Shown: positions 9,813-19,625, counted from the first letter of the stretch. The stretch is 64,000 nucleotides of DNA from Mayfieldus sp963772265 (GCA_963772265.1 CAVYWS010000006.1:1-64000); one strand, 5' to 3'. Made by a program: numbers and translations. The notes: generated by a model not told the origin, from the letters alone.

Positions 9813-9813
9813 A

Positions 9814-10872
9814 TTAGCCCGACTCGACCCGGGCTCTGACCGGCGGCGGGGCCTCGGGCCTGGCCGGCTGCGGCTCGCGCGCGTCGCTGCGTGCCTGACG
9901 GCGCCCGAGAAGCGTCACGGCGCCGACGTAGACCATCTCGACCAGGGTGAGCACCGCGCGCACCGCGATCGCGATCACCGCGCCAACCGCGAAGCTGTGA
10001 CTGGGCAGCGCGCCCTTCACCGCCCAGGCAAAGGCCGCGTCGCGAATTCCGAGGCCGGCGGGGGCGACCAGGGTGACCAGCGCGGCGACGTAGCCGAAAG
10101 CCTGCGCCGAGCCAACCGCCGCCAGCTCGCTGATCGGGAAGTCGTGGACCGAGCGGGCGACGAAGAACACGCCCACTCCGGCGATCGCCCAGGTCGCCGT
10201 GTAGTAGGCCAGCATCGCGAGGATCCCCCAGAGCGGGATCGTGGCGGGAAGCGGATCGCGGCCGAAGGCGGCGAGCACCCGGTTGGCGAGCGGGCCGAAG
10301 ACCCGCGGGTGCAGGAGCACGATCGCGGCCGGGACGACGATCAGCACCCCCCAGCGCCAGGCGTCGCCCTGGAGGTCGGGATGGTCGATCAGGAAGTAGC
10401 TGGCGACCGCCATCGCCGCCGCCATCGAGAGCGCCTGCTCGTAGACGATGCTGGCGACCGTGAGGCGGCGGGGAACTCCCTCGCGCTCCGACAGCAGCAC
10501 CCGGGCCAGCACGTAGAGCACGCTGCCCGGCACGTAGCGGGCAAGCAGCGGCTGGCCGAAGGCGACCTGGGCCCTGACCGGGCTGAGGCGGTAGCCGAGC
10601 AGGCGCAGCAGCAGGTCCCAGCCGATCGCCCCGAGGGCGTAGTAGGCGAGCAGCACCCCGAACGCCGGCAGCAGCCAGATCAAGTCGAAGCGGACACCCT
10701 TGTCCTGCAGCTCGCCCCATTGCTGAGCCACGGTCAGGATCAGAAAGCCGAAGATCAGCAGGGCAAGGCCGGCCTGAAGCGCGAGGCGCACGACACGACG
10801 CCGCGGAGGGCGTCTGCCAACCGTCGCGCCGACCTCCCCGATCCGGTGCAGTAGTGGTGGCGGCCGATCCAA
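9814..10872 (-). CDS. Lysylphosphatidylglycerol synthase TM-region / UPF0104-like integral membrane protein
   Basis: 352 aa with about eight hydrophobic helices and the family-typical segments LARYVPGSVLYVLAR near residue 110 and VTLVAPAGLGIRDAAFAWAV near 265 (PxGxGxRE-like). Related to the flippase half of MprF and AglD, proteins that move lipid-linked intermediates, but it lacks the lysyl-transferase domain. A Pro/Arg-rich tail follows. Substrate unknown. Divergent from thiL. Confidence 0.8.
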   Translation of the reverse strand: MDRPPPLLHRIGEVGATVGRRPPRRRVVRLALQAGLALLIFGFLILTVAQQWGELQDKGVRFDLIWLLPAFGVLLAYYALGAIGWDLLLRLLGYRLSPVRAQVAFGQPLLARYVPGSVLYVLARVLLSEREGVPRRLTVASIVYEQALSMAAAMAVASYFLIDHPDLQGDAWRWGVLIVVPAAIVLLHPRVFGPLANRVLAAFGRDPLPATIPLWGILAMLAYYTATWAIAGVGVFFVARSVHDFPISELAAVGSAQAFGYVAALVTLVAPAGLGIRDAAFAWAVKGALPSHSFAVGAVIAIAVRAVLTLVEMVYVGAVTLLGRRQARSDAREPQPARPEAPPPVRARVESG

Positions 10873-10913
10873 GTTGGAGGCGAGGATACGCGCGTCACGG
10901 TCACAATGGCCCG

Positions 10914-11888
10914 GTGGGAGAGTTCGACCTGATAGCGGCGCTGCGTGCGCGCCTGCCGGCTCCGCCGCCTGGCCTTTTGGTCGGTCCAGGCGACGACGCC
11001 GCTGTCGTGGAGGTACGTGGGGTCAGCGTCACCTCGGTCGACGCGATCGTCGAAGGGGTGCATTTCCGGCGCGAGTGGGCGCCGCTTGACACGGTCGGGA
11101 AGAAGGCGCTGGCGGCGGCGCTCTCCGATCTGGCCGCGATGGGCGCCGAGCCGGGCGAGGCCTACGTGGCCCTCGGCGTGCCGCCCGACCTCGACGAGGC
11201 GGGCTGCCTGGAGCTGCTCGCGGGCGTCGAGGCGGTCGCCCGGCGTACCGGCACCGCGCTCGCCGGAGGCGACGTCAGCCGCTCCGCCGTCCTCTTCGTC
11301 GCCGTCACCGTGGTCGGCAGGGCGCCCGAGGGCGGCCGCTTCGTCACCCGGGGCGGCGCCGGGGCGGGCGACCTGGTCGCCGTCACGGGAGAGCTCGGCG
11401 GCGCGGCGGCGGGCCTGAAGCTGCTGGAAGGCACCGAGGCGTCGCTGGACGACGAGGTCGCCGCCGCCCTGCGATCACGCCAGCTCGATCCCCGTCCCCG
11501 CCTCGCCGAGGGCGGGGCGCTGGCCGGCGCCGGGGCGACGGCGATGATCGACATCAGCGACGGGCTGGGCGCCGACGCGCGGCACCTGGCCGAGGAGAGC
11601 GGCGTCTGCCTGGAGATCGACGCCGGAAGGATCCCGCTGCAATCGGGGGTCGAGGAGGTCGCGGCGGCCCTCGGGGAGGACCCGCTCGAGCTTGCCAGCG
11701 GCGAGGGCGAGGATTACGAGCTTCTGGCCTGCCTGCCGGAGGGATCCCTGGACCGCGCCCGGTCGGCGATTTCCGACCTGGGCGCCTCCCTCACCGTCCT
11801 TGGAATCTGCGTTCCTGGTGAAGGGGTGAAGCTCAGTGCTCCCAGCGGCCGCGAGCTCCGAGTGCGGGGCTATGACCAGTTGACCTAG
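10914..11888 (+). CDS. thiL: Thiamine-monophosphate kinase
   Basis: Phosphorylates thiamine monophosphate to thiamine pyrophosphate, the last step of thiamine cofactor synthesis. 324 aa from the GTG at 10914 (VGEFDL). Motifs: VGPGDDAAVV near residue 24, SVDAIVEGVHF near 41, GGDVSRS near 120, MIDISDGLGADARHLA near 207, SGEGEDYELL near 262, all typical of ThiL metal and nucleotide sites. The GTG is preferred over ATG 10854 because it places the conserved N-terminus correctly and avoids overlapping the divergent gene's start at 10872. Confidence 0.95.
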   Translation: MGEFDLIAALRARLPAPPPGLLVGPGDDAAVVEVRGVSVTSVDAIVEGVHFRREWAPLDTVGKKALAAALSDLAAMGAEPGEAYVALGVPPDLDEAGCLELLAGVEAVARRTGTALAGGDVSRSAVLFVAVTVVGRAPEGGRFVTRGGAGAGDLVAVTGELGGAAAGLKLLEGTEASLDDEVAAALRSRQLDPRPRLAEGGALAGAGATAMIDISDGLGADARHLAEESGVCLEIDAGRIPLQSGVEEVAAALGEDPLELASGEGEDYELLACLPEGSLDRARSAISDLGASLTVLGICVPGEGVKLSAPSGRELRVRGYDQLT

Positions 11889-12039
11889 CAACCGTCCTAG
11901 CCACTTCACCCTCGCGAGCGAGGAAGGCCCGAACCCCTGGGCGCTCCAGCATGGCCTCGGCGACCAGCACCGGTTCCATGCGGTAGTGCCCCGTTTGGAT
12001 CAGAGCTTTGAGCTGTCTTGGGGACATTCTGCGAGTCAT
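11833..12039 (-). CDS. Small conserved protein with FlgM-like C-terminal motif
   Basis: 68 aa from ATG 12039. The segment LKALIQTGHYRMEPVLVAEAM resembles the C-terminal helix pair of anti-sigma-28 factor FlgM (IxxGxYxVDxxxVAxAM), which binds sigma factors. No flagellar genes are in the window, so this may be a sigma-binding or unrelated regulator. Its last 18 codons overlap the convergent end of thiL, which is suspicious; the true 3' end may differ. Repeats upstream (12049-12108) could control it. Confidence 0.45.
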   Translation of the reverse strand: MTRRMSPRQLKALIQTGHYRMEPVLVAEAMLERPGVRAFLAREGEVARTVARSTGHSPALGARGRWEH

Positions 12040-12048
12040 TCCGTAGTG

Positions 12049-12108
12049 CGAATTCCGTTCCGCTCGATCTGCGATTCCGTTCCGATGCCCAACCGATACC
12101 AATATCGG
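12049..12108 (-). promoter_or_regulatory. Direct repeat plus palindrome upstream of the FlgM-like gene
   Basis: On the minus strand CGGAACGGAATCG and CGGAACGGAATTCG form an imperfect direct repeat (12072-12084 and 12049-12062), about two helical turns apart, just ahead of ATG 12039. Next to them CCGATA-TTGG-TATCGG (12093-12108) is a perfect inverted repeat. GGAAC resembles an ECF-sigma -35 core. The sites are visible; their role as operator or promoter is inference. Confidence 0.4.
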
Positions 12109-12139
12109 CAGACGCCCCAGGGGTCATAAGTTCTCGGTA

Positions 12140-13908
12140 CTACGACTTGTGTCCAGGCACCGCGGTCGAGGGCGGGCCGCCGAGCGACCCGGGCCCCGCG
12201 TGTCTGCCCAGGCGCGGCGCGACGGGACGGGCCCTCGCCGGCTCGCGCTGGCCGAAGGTCAGCTCGAGGATCGCCAGGATGCACCCCGCGAGGACGGCAT
12301 AGGCCGAACGACTCCGGGACCCCGAAGTGGCCGCCGGTGAACATCAGCACAAGCTGCCAGGGGACCCCCCAGCCGACGCCGAGGGCGGAGCCGAGGAAGC
12401 CGACCGCGATCACCGGCACGACCAATCCGAGCAGCAGCGCGATCACCACCGGGACCACCCGGCCGCGCACCTCGGGCAGCGCGGCGCCGAGCCAGAGGTG
12501 GGCGGTGGGCACGAGCAATAGGGCCAGATAGGGATCGGCCAGCCAGACCGTCGCAATCGAGACGAAGATCGCCAGCCCGATCGCCGGGGTGAGAGCCTCG
12601 TCGGCGGCCCGCGGCGGGGCCAGGGAGCGGCTGCCGATCAGCGCCAGCACGAACACCGCCACCATCGCGACCAGCGCCAGAGCGGCGCCGATGCCGAACG
12701 AGTGGAGCTGGGGATCGAATGGGAAGGCCGGGCTCGGGATCAGGTCGACGAGCGACATCAGCAGGGCGAAGGCGAGCATCGCCAGGAACGGCAGCGAGCG
12801 CGCCAGGGTCCAGAGCAGGGTGGTGCCGACCGGCTCATTGGCCCTCGAAGCTCGAGCCAGGCCGTCGACAGAGACCAGCCCAACCGGAATCAGCAACGCG
12901 ATCGCGAGCAGCGCCAGCGCCCAGCCCGGGGATCAGCTTTCCGGCCAGCGGCAGGTAGGCGTCGGGCCCGTGCTCGAGGGGATCGGGAAGGCTGTCGAGC
13001 GCGAACACAAGCGACAGGGCCGCCCGGCCGAAGCTGCCCAGCGCGGCCGGGTCGAGCGAGCCCGGGCCGTCCTCGGAGGCGGGCAGGGGGCGGTCGCCGG
13101 CGGAGGAGATCCCGATCGCGTCGACTCCGTGCTCGATCAGCACCGCCTGCTCCTGCAGGCCGCTGGGTATCGCCAGGCGAAACAGGCTGCCGAAGGTCCC
13201 GGTGTCGAGCGGGTCGCCGTCGATCTCCGACGAGACGGCGGTCTCGGCGCTCTCCTGGAGCTGGATCGAGGCGCTCTGGGGGCCCGCCGACCAGGGCACG
13301 ACGAATGGACGGCGGCCGAGACCGGAGCCCGGTTGCGAGATCACGACCGCCGCCTCGGTCGGCGTCCCCTGCAGCGCCGCGGCGACCATCTTCGCTCCCT
13401 CGGCGCCGGCGGTCGACCCGTCGGTCGAGACGAAGACCAGGGTCTTGGCGTGGCGGGCCCCGTCGAAGGCGTCGGCAAGCTCGAGCAGGGTCGCGGTCGC
13501 GGCCCCGCTCGACGCCGCACAGGGCCCTTCGGCGCAGTCGCGCGGCGCGATCACGGCGATGCGCCGATCCGAGAGCCCCGGAAGCACGAGGCTGACGTTG
13601 CGCATCTGCACGCTGTGGTCGTCGAAGCTGCCGCTGAAGCGCTGCACCGAGACCTGTCCCCCCTGGACGGCGCGGAACCGCTGGGCGACGAAGGCCGCCG
13701 CGGCCGCGTCGGCGGCGCTGCCCGGCTGACGCTCGCGGGCAAGCTCGAGCATCTGGCGGTCGAGCGCCGCCGCCCTGGTGCCGTCGAAGGCGTCGGGGGC
13801 GACGTCGCTGCGCAGGGTCGGCGGCCGCGAGACGACCGAGAACATCAGCACCACCGCCGCCGCGAGCGCCAGCAGCAATCCCAGTCTGTACAGGCGTGGC
13901 TCGAGCAT
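12140..13908 (-). CDS. Membrane protein with degenerate M28 peptidase-like domain (two frameshifts)
   Basis: About 588 aa after joining frames. One N-terminal TM (about 7-25), an extracytoplasmic M28-like region with RRIAVIAPRDCAEGPCAA and KTLVFVSTDGSTAG, then about six TM helices. Breaks: an extra G at about 12925 (join gives LIPGWALALLAIALL) and one base at about 12302 (join gives SFGYAVLAGCILAILEL and a stop at 12140). Zinc-ligand positions of M28 are lost (HxD became PRD, no DN or EE), so catalysis is unlikely. Function unknown; perhaps a substrate-binding or scaffold role. Confidence 0.65.
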
Positions 13909-13978
13909 CGAACAAGGCAGCCAAGCAGATTGGTGGCTGCCTTTCCGCCTGTTTTCGCCCGCGGTCTACCCTCTCCGT

Positions 13979-14692
13979 ATGACTGAGGAATCGGCGCGCA
14001 TCCTGCTCGTCGACGATGAACACGCGGTACAGACACTGCTCACCTATCCGCTTCGCAGAGACGGATACGAGGTGATCGCCGCCCACGACGGCCAGGAGGC
14101 CCTGCGCCGTTTCTCCGAACAGCGCTTCGACCTCGTGGTCCTCGACCTGATGCTGCCCAAGCTCGACGGGGTCGAGGTCTGCAGGCGAATGCGGTCCCGC
14201 AGCCAGGTGCCGATCATCATGCTGACCGCGAAGGGCGACGAGATCGACAAGGTGGTCGGCCTCGAGATGGGCGCCGACGACTACATCACCAAGCCCTTCT
14301 CGATGCGGGAGTTCCGCAGCCGGGTCAAGGCGGCGCTGCGGCGCTCGCGGATGCCGGGCACCCAGCAGGCTGTCGCGGAGCCGATCCGAAGCGGCGAGCT
14401 GCACATCGACTTCGAGCGGCGCTCGGTCCTGGTTCGCGACGAGCCCGTGCGCCTGACCTACGTCGAGTTCGAGATCCTGGCGGCGCTGGCGCAGATGCCC
14501 GGCCGGGTGCTGACGCGCGAGACGCTGCTCGAGCACGTCTGGGGCGATTCCGAGTACCGGGACCCGCGCACCGTCGACGTCCACATCCGCCATCTACGGG
14601 AGAAGATCGAGCGCGAGTCGCGCCGCCCCGAGTACCTGCTCACCGTTCGCGGCGTCGGCTACCGCTTCCGCGAAGAGCAGCCCGACCAGTAG
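13979..14692 (+). CDS. OmpR-family response regulator
   Basis: 237 aa. Receiver domain: acidic pair Asp12/Asp13, phospho-acceptor Asp56 (VVLDLMLP), Thr83, Lys105 (DDYITKPFS). Winged-helix DNA-binding domain about 134-234 with TVDVHIRHLREKIE and VRGVGYRF. ATG 13979 places the canonical ILLVDDE near the start. The partner kinase begins 10 bp downstream, followed by HtrA, so it probably senses envelope stress. Confidence 0.95.
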   Translation: MTEESARILLVDDEHAVQTLLTYPLRRDGYEVIAAHDGQEALRRFSEQRFDLVVLDLMLPKLDGVEVCRRMRSRSQVPIIMLTAKGDEIDKVVGLEMGADDYITKPFSMREFRSRVKAALRRSRMPGTQQAVAEPIRSGELHIDFERRSVLVRDEPVRLTYVEFEILAALAQMPGRVLTRETLLEHVWGDSEYRDPRTVDVHIRHLREKIERESRRPEYLLTVRGVGYRFREEQPDQ

Positions 14693-14702
14693 GTCCCAGA
14701 CG

Positions 14703-16169
14703 ATGAGATGGCAGCGCTTCAACACGCTTCGAAACCGCCTGCTGCTGCTGTTCTTCGCGATCACCGCGGCGGCGGTCGGCTTCGTCTACCTCTACGTCGT
14801 CCCCCAGCTTCAGTCCAACCTCACCTCGCAGAAGCTGTCGGTGCTCGAGAACCGCGGCACCCAGCAGACCAACCGGCTGCTGGAGGCGATGCACGAGGGG
14901 CTCTCGCAGCAGCAGCTCGCCGCCGTGCTGCGCCGCGTCTCGCAGGCGACGGACGCCAGGGTCACGGTCCTCGGCGTGCGCGAGGTCGGCGGCGTCCCCA
15001 CGCCCGCCTTCGTGGTCAGCGACTCGCAGTCGCAGGCGAAGCCGGTCGCGGCCCGCTACGGAGTCGCCGCCGACGCCACCGACGGCCAGACCCGCGCCGG
15101 GACGGAGGTGGTCTCGGGTCAGCGCAGCGCCGAGGTCGCGATCCCGCTGCCATCGGGCAGCCCGGTCTGGATCGCGGTCTTCTCACAGAGCCTCGGCGAG
15201 GTGACCGACAACGTCGCCCTGATCAGGCGCCAGATCGTGATCGCGGGCGCGATCGCGCTCGCCCTGGCGATGCTGGCCGGGTTCTGGGCCGCGCGGGCGA
15301 TCTCGCGGCGCATCAGCCGGCTCGAGCGCGCCGCCCAGAGGGTGGCGCACGGTGACTTCTCCCCGATCCCGGTCGACTCCTCCGACGAGCTGGGACAGCT
15401 CGCGCGCGCTTTCAACGACATGCAGCGCCGCCTCTCCGAGCTGGACAGCGCCCGCAAGCAATTCATCGCCAACGCCTCGCACGAGCTGCGAACGCCGATC
15501 TTCTCGCTGGGCGGGTTCATCGAGCTGCTCGACGAGGAGGATCCCGACCCGGAGGCTAGAGCCGAGTTCGTTCGCACGATGCGCCAGCAGGTGACCCGGC
15601 TGACCAAGCTGACCACCGATCTGCTCGACCTCTCGAAGCTCGACGCCGGGGCGATGGAGATCTCGGCCGGGACGGTCGAGCTCGACCGGCTCGCCCGCGA
15701 GACGGCCCACGAGTTCGGCCCCGCCGCCGAGATCCACGGCTCGCGTCTCGAGGTTCGCACTCCGCAGCGCAGGGTCAGGGCCGTCGCCGACCCCGATCGT
15801 GTGCGGCAGATCATCCGTATCCTGCTCGACAACGCCCTCACCCACACCCCCGAGGGCGCCAAGGTGACTGTGACCACGACTCAAGAAGGCGACCGCGCGG
15901 AGCTGATCGTCTCCGACGAAGGCGGGCCCGGGATCGGGCCCCGCGCCCAGGCGCGCCTCTTCGACCGCTTCTACACCGGCGAGTCGGCCGGCGGTTCGGG
16001 ACTCGGGCTGGCGATCGCGCGCGAGCTGGCGCAGCGGATGGGCGGACGGCTCAGCGTCGTTTCGAGCAGGGGATTCACGGCGTTCATCCTCGATCTCGTC
16101 CTGGTCCGCTCCCTGCCGCGATCCTCGCCCCAGCAAGCCGACGAGGAGCCAAGCGGAGCCGCTGCGTGA
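14703..16169 (+). CDS. Sensor histidine kinase with HAMP domain (BaeS/ResE type)
   Basis: 488 aa. TM1 about 13-33, extracytoplasmic sensor about 34-177, TM2 about 178-198, HAMP 199-251, HisKA with SHELRTP and phospho-His260, HATPase with N-box LLDNALTHTPEG, G1 DEGGPGIGP and G2 GGSGLGLAI. Follows its regulator. The stop overlaps the ATG-like start of the HtrA gene by 4 bp (16166-16169), which couples sensor and protease expression. Confidence 0.95.
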   Translation: MRWQRFNTLRNRLLLLFFAITAAAVGFVYLYVVPQLQSNLTSQKLSVLENRGTQQTNRLLEAMHEGLSQQQLAAVLRRVSQATDARVTVLGVREVGGVPTPAFVVSDSQSQAKPVAARYGVAADATDGQTRAGTEVVSGQRSAEVAIPLPSGSPVWIAVFSQSLGEVTDNVALIRRQIVIAGAIALALAMLAGFWAARAISRRISRLERAAQRVAHGDFSPIPVDSSDELGQLARAFNDMQRRLSELDSARKQFIANASHELRTPIFSLGGFIELLDEEDPDPEARAEFVRTMRQQVTRLTKLTTDLLDLSKLDAGAMEISAGTVELDRLARETAHEFGPAAEIHGSRLEVRTPQRRVRAVADPDRVRQIIRILLDNALTHTPEGAKVTVTTTQEGDRAELIVSDEGGPGIGPRAQARLFDRFYTGESAGGSGLGLAIARELAQRMGGRLSVVSSRGFTAFILDLVLVRSLPRSSPQQADEEPSGAAA

Positions 16170-17359
16170 GGCACGGAGTCGGGGGCAGGGGGATCTTCGG
16201 ACGGGCGGCGATCGCCGGTTGCCTGGCCGCGAGCCTGGCGCTGGCCGCCTGCGGGGGCGGCGGCGATGACTCGGCGGCGGCGCCGCAAACGACGACTTCG
16301 GCCGCGCCGCCACAGCAGGTCGTGGTCCAGACCGCCGGAGAGCAGTTCAACCCGGTGCAGATCTATAGGCGGGCGGCACCCGGCGTGGTCACGGTGCTGT
16401 CGCTGTTCGGGAGCGACGGCGGCGGGGTCCTCGGCGGGGGCGCTGCGGGCCAGGGCTCAGGCTTCGTCCTCGACCGCGAGGGGGAGATCATCACCAACGG
16501 GCACGTGGTCAGCGAGGGAGAGGGGGCGGATCTAACCGAGGCCGAGCACGTCTACGTCGAGTTCGCCGACCGCAACCGGGTCCCGGCCAAGGTGCTGGGG
16601 GTCGACCCGTTCGCCGACGTGGCCCTGCTCAAAATCGATCCCGACGAGCTCAACCTGGTTCCGCTGACCCTCGGCGACGACGCCAAGCTCGAGGTCGGCG
16701 CCCCGGTCGCCGCGATCGGCAGCCCGTTCGGCGAGCAGCAGTCGCTGTCGATCGGGGTCGTCTCGGCAAAGGACCGATCGGTGAAATCGCTGACCCAATT
16801 CCGAATCGAGAACGCGATCCAGACCGACGCCGCGATCAATCCCGGCAACTCGGGTGGGCCGCTGCTCGACGCCGACGCAAACGTGGTCGGGATCAACCAG
16901 CAGATCGAGACCCGCTCCGAAGCCAACGCGGGGGTCGGCTTCGCGGTGCCGATCTCGGCGATCAAGCGGTCGATCGACCAGCTGCGCGAGAACGGCAAGG
17001 CCGAGTACGCCTACATCGGCGTCTCCAGCCAGGCGCTGTATCCGCAGCTGGCCGACAAGCTCGGCCTCGACACCCAGTACGGCGGCCTGCTCGCCCGCGT
17101 GGTCTCCGGGGGCCCGGCCGACGACGCCGGGCTGAACGGCTCCGACCGCACGGTCCAGTTCCAGGGCTCGCCGGTCAAGGCCGGCGGCGACGTGATCCTC
17201 GCCGTCAACGGCAAGAAGGTGGTCGGGCCCAGCGACCTCTCGATCTTCATCTCGCAGTACCAGCCGGGGGACAAGGTGACCCTGCAGGTGCTCCGCGACG
17301 GTGAGCGCCGCCAGATCGACGTAACCCTGGGCACCCGCCCGGCCGCCAGCTCGGGCTAG
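16166..17359 (+). CDS. HtrA/DegP-type serine protease, lipoprotein with PDZ domain
   Basis: 397 aa, GTG start. A lipobox LALAAC places the acylated Cys at residue 29, so it is predicted to be anchored on the outer face of the membrane. S1C protease triad: His113 (TNGHVV), Asp151 (PFADVALL), Ser229 (NPGNSGGP). One PDZ domain about 285-390. Degrades or chaperones misfolded envelope proteins. Translationally coupled to the sensor kinase. Confidence 0.95.
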   Translation: MRHGVGGRGIFGRAAIAGCLAASLALAACGGGGDDSAAAPQTTTSAAPPQQVVVQTAGEQFNPVQIYRRAAPGVVTVLSLFGSDGGGVLGGGAAGQGSGFVLDREGEIITNGHVVSEGEGADLTEAEHVYVEFADRNRVPAKVLGVDPFADVALLKIDPDELNLVPLTLGDDAKLEVGAPVAAIGSPFGEQQSLSIGVVSAKDRSVKSLTQFRIENAIQTDAAINPGNSGGPLLDADANVVGINQQIETRSEANAGVGFAVPISAIKRSIDQLRENGKAEYAYIGVSSQALYPQLADKLGLDTQYGGLLARVVSGGPADDAGLNGSDRTVQFQGSPVKAGGDVILAVNGKKVVGPSDLSIFISQYQPGDKVTLQVLRDGERRQIDVTLGTRPAASSG

Positions 17360-18315
17360 GTGGCCGCCGGCTCCGACCCCTCCCCCGGGCTCTCTGCTCC
17401 GAGCTTGCGGCGATGCTGCGGGGCGAGCTTGCAGGTGAGCTGGGGACTCACGACGGGCGCGACCACGTCGGCGCCGACGGCGGGCGAGGCGGGAGCGGCG
17501 ACGTGACCTTCGCGATCGACGAGCGGGCCGAGTCGCTGATGGAGGAGTTCCTCGCCGAGCGCGCCCCGGAGGTCGCCTTCTACTCCGAGGACCGCGGCAT
17601 GGTCAGGCCCGCGGGACACGACCCCTCCTGGGTTCTGATCGTCGACCCGATCGACGGCACCCGCCCGGCCCTTGCCGGCTTCGAGGCGGCCTGCGTCTCG
17701 GTCGCCGCCGCGCCGCTCGACGACGAGCCGACGATGGCCGACGTCGCGGTCGGCTGCATCGTCGAGATCAAGAGCGGCGCCGCGTTCACCGCCGTGCGGG
17801 GCGAGGGGCTCGACCCGGCGCCGCGGCTTTCCTCGAACACCAGGCTCGAGCGGATGTTCTGGAGCTACGGCCTGCGCGGGCGCCCGGCACGGCAGACGAT
17901 CGAGGTGCTGGCGGAGCTGCTCGACGCGTCCTCGGTCGGGGGCGGGACCTTCGATCTCGGCTCCGCGACCTACGACATGACCCGGATCGCCACCGGCCAG
18001 CTCGACGCCTACGCCGAGCCGGGGCCGAGGATGGTCGCCGACCTCCCCGGGCTGAGAGCCGAGTTCGAACGCGTAGGCGGGGGGGCGGTGCTCAACAACT
18101 CGCCCTACGACCTCGCCGCCGCCGTCCTCTGCCTCGAGGAGGCGGGCGCCGTGGTCAGCGACGCATACGGGCAGCCATTGGGGCCGCGGCCCTTGCTCGG
18201 CTCGGGGCCGGAGTTTCAGATCTCATGCCTTACGGCCGCAAACCGAGAGCTTCATGGAAAGATCTGCGCCTCTATCGACGCGGGAATTGAACGTCTGGCG
18301 GCCCTTTCAGGCTGA
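17360..18315 (+). CDS. Inositol monophosphatase-family phosphatase (frameshift at the 5' end)
   Basis: About 318 aa. Metal-binding motif IVDPIDGT at about 77-83 counted from ATG 17413, with FYSEDRG upstream of it (the GEE motif region) and DLAAAVLCLEEAGAVVSD near the C-terminus (the WDxAAxxLIxxEAGG region; here PYD replaces WD). ATG 17413 sits inside the first helix, and in-frame sequence before it (ALCSELAAM) looks coding. A GTG at 17360, right after the htrA stop, fits as start if one base in the CCCCC/GGG stretch (about 17383-17390) is wrong. Located before two trehalose-type glycosyltransferases, so a sugar-phosphatase role is possible. Confidence 0.8.
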
Positions 18316-18348
18316 CAGGCAAAACTCGACCTGGAACGGGGATCTCGC

Positions 18349-19593
18349 TTGCTGCAGGAAGTCGCTCTCGGGGACAAAGCGCTGGCTGACTACACCCACC
18401 TCTGCGGGCGGGAGTTGATCGAGCGCATCCGCGAGCTGGCCGAGCCGCTGAAGGGGCGCCGCGTCCTTCACCTCAGCGCCACCGCCTTCGGCGGCGGCGT
18501 CTCGGAGATCCTCTACACGCTGGTGCCGCTGATGCGCGACGCCGGCGTCGACGCGCACTGGCAGGTGATCATGGGGCGCGAGGAGTTCTTCAACGCGACC
18601 AAGCTGCTTCACAACTCGCTGCAGGGCGACGAGACCACGCTCACCGACGAGCAGTGGGACCTGTTCGACGAGATCAACGAGCAGAACGGGCGCGAGATCG
18701 ACGAGGACTGGGACGTGGTCATCGTCCACGACCCGCAGCCGATCGGGGTGCGGGCGGTGGCCGCCGAGCGAGCCAAGCGCTGGGTCTGGCGCTGCCACAT
18801 CGACCTCTCCGAGCCCAACCCGGCGCCGATCGAGCGGCTGCTGCCGAAGATGCGCGAGTACGACGCCACCGTCTGGCACATGCAGCAGTACGTGCCCTCC
18901 AGCCTCGACGGCAACTCCGGGCCGGTGGTGAAGATCTGCCCGCCGGCGATCGACCCGCTCTCGCCCAAGAACATGGCCCTCTCCCCCGAGGATGCGGCGT
19001 TCGTCTGCGGCCAGTTCGGGATCGACGTCGATCGCCCCCTGATGTGCCAGGTCTCCCGATTCGACCCCTGGAAGGACCCGATCGGTGTGATCGACGCCTA
19101 CCGCGAGGTGACCAGCGAGATGCCCGCGGTGCAGCTCGCCCTGGTCGGCTCGATGGCGACCGACGACCCCGAGGGCTGGGAGTTCTTCCAGAAGACCTTC
19201 GAGTACGCCGACTCCGACCCCGACATCAAGATCCTCAACAACCTCAACAACGTCGGCGCGATCGAGGTCAACGCCTTCCAGTCTCAGGCCGACGTGGTCC
19301 TGCAGAAGTCGATCCGGGAGGGCTTCGGGCTCACCGTCACCGAGGCCCTGTGGAAGGTTCGCCCGGTCGTCGCCGGCAACGTCGGCGGCATCCCGATGCA
19401 GATCGCCGACGGCGAGAGCGGCTTTCTGGTCGACACGCCCAACGACGCCGCGAAGCGATGCCTGGAGATCCTCGGCGACCCGGCGCTGGGCAAGTTCCTC
19501 GGCCGCAAGGGCAAGGAGCACACCCGGGCCCATTTCCTCACCCCCCGCCTGCTGCGCGACTGGCTGGAGCTGTTCACCGACCTGGGGGTCTGA
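18349..19593 (+). CDS. treT: Trehalose synthase-like GT4 glycosyltransferase (TreT family)
   Basis: 414 aa, the usual TreT length. TreT transfers glucose from NDP-glucose to glucose to give trehalose directly. N-terminal TreT-type segment LHLSATAFGGGVSEILYTLV near residue 41, the nucleotide-sugar domain CQVSRFDPWKDPIGVIDAY near 235, and the GT4 E-x7-E motif EGFGLTVTEAL near 325. TTG start at 18349 with GGAACGGGGAT upstream; no better in-frame ATG. 32 bp before the GT20 gene. A related glycosyl acceptor cannot be excluded. Confidence 0.82.
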   Translation: MLQEVALGDKALADYTHLCGRELIERIRELAEPLKGRRVLHLSATAFGGGVSEILYTLVPLMRDAGVDAHWQVIMGREEFFNATKLLHNSLQGDETTLTDEQWDLFDEINEQNGREIDEDWDVVIVHDPQPIGVRAVAAERAKRWVWRCHIDLSEPNPAPIERLLPKMREYDATVWHMQQYVPSSLDGNSGPVVKICPPAIDPLSPKNMALSPEDAAFVCGQFGIDVDRPLMCQVSRFDPWKDPIGVIDAYREVTSEMPAVQLALVGSMATDDPEGWEFFQKTFEYADSDPDIKILNNLNNVGAIEVNAFQSQADVVLQKSIREGFGLTVTEALWKVRPVVAGNVGGIPMQIADGESGFLVDTPNDAAKRCLEILGDPALGKFLGRKGKEHTRAHFLTPRLLRDWLELFTDLGV

Positions 19594-19625
19594 ACGGGTA
19601 GGTCGAGGTGGATAGGGTGGAATGA

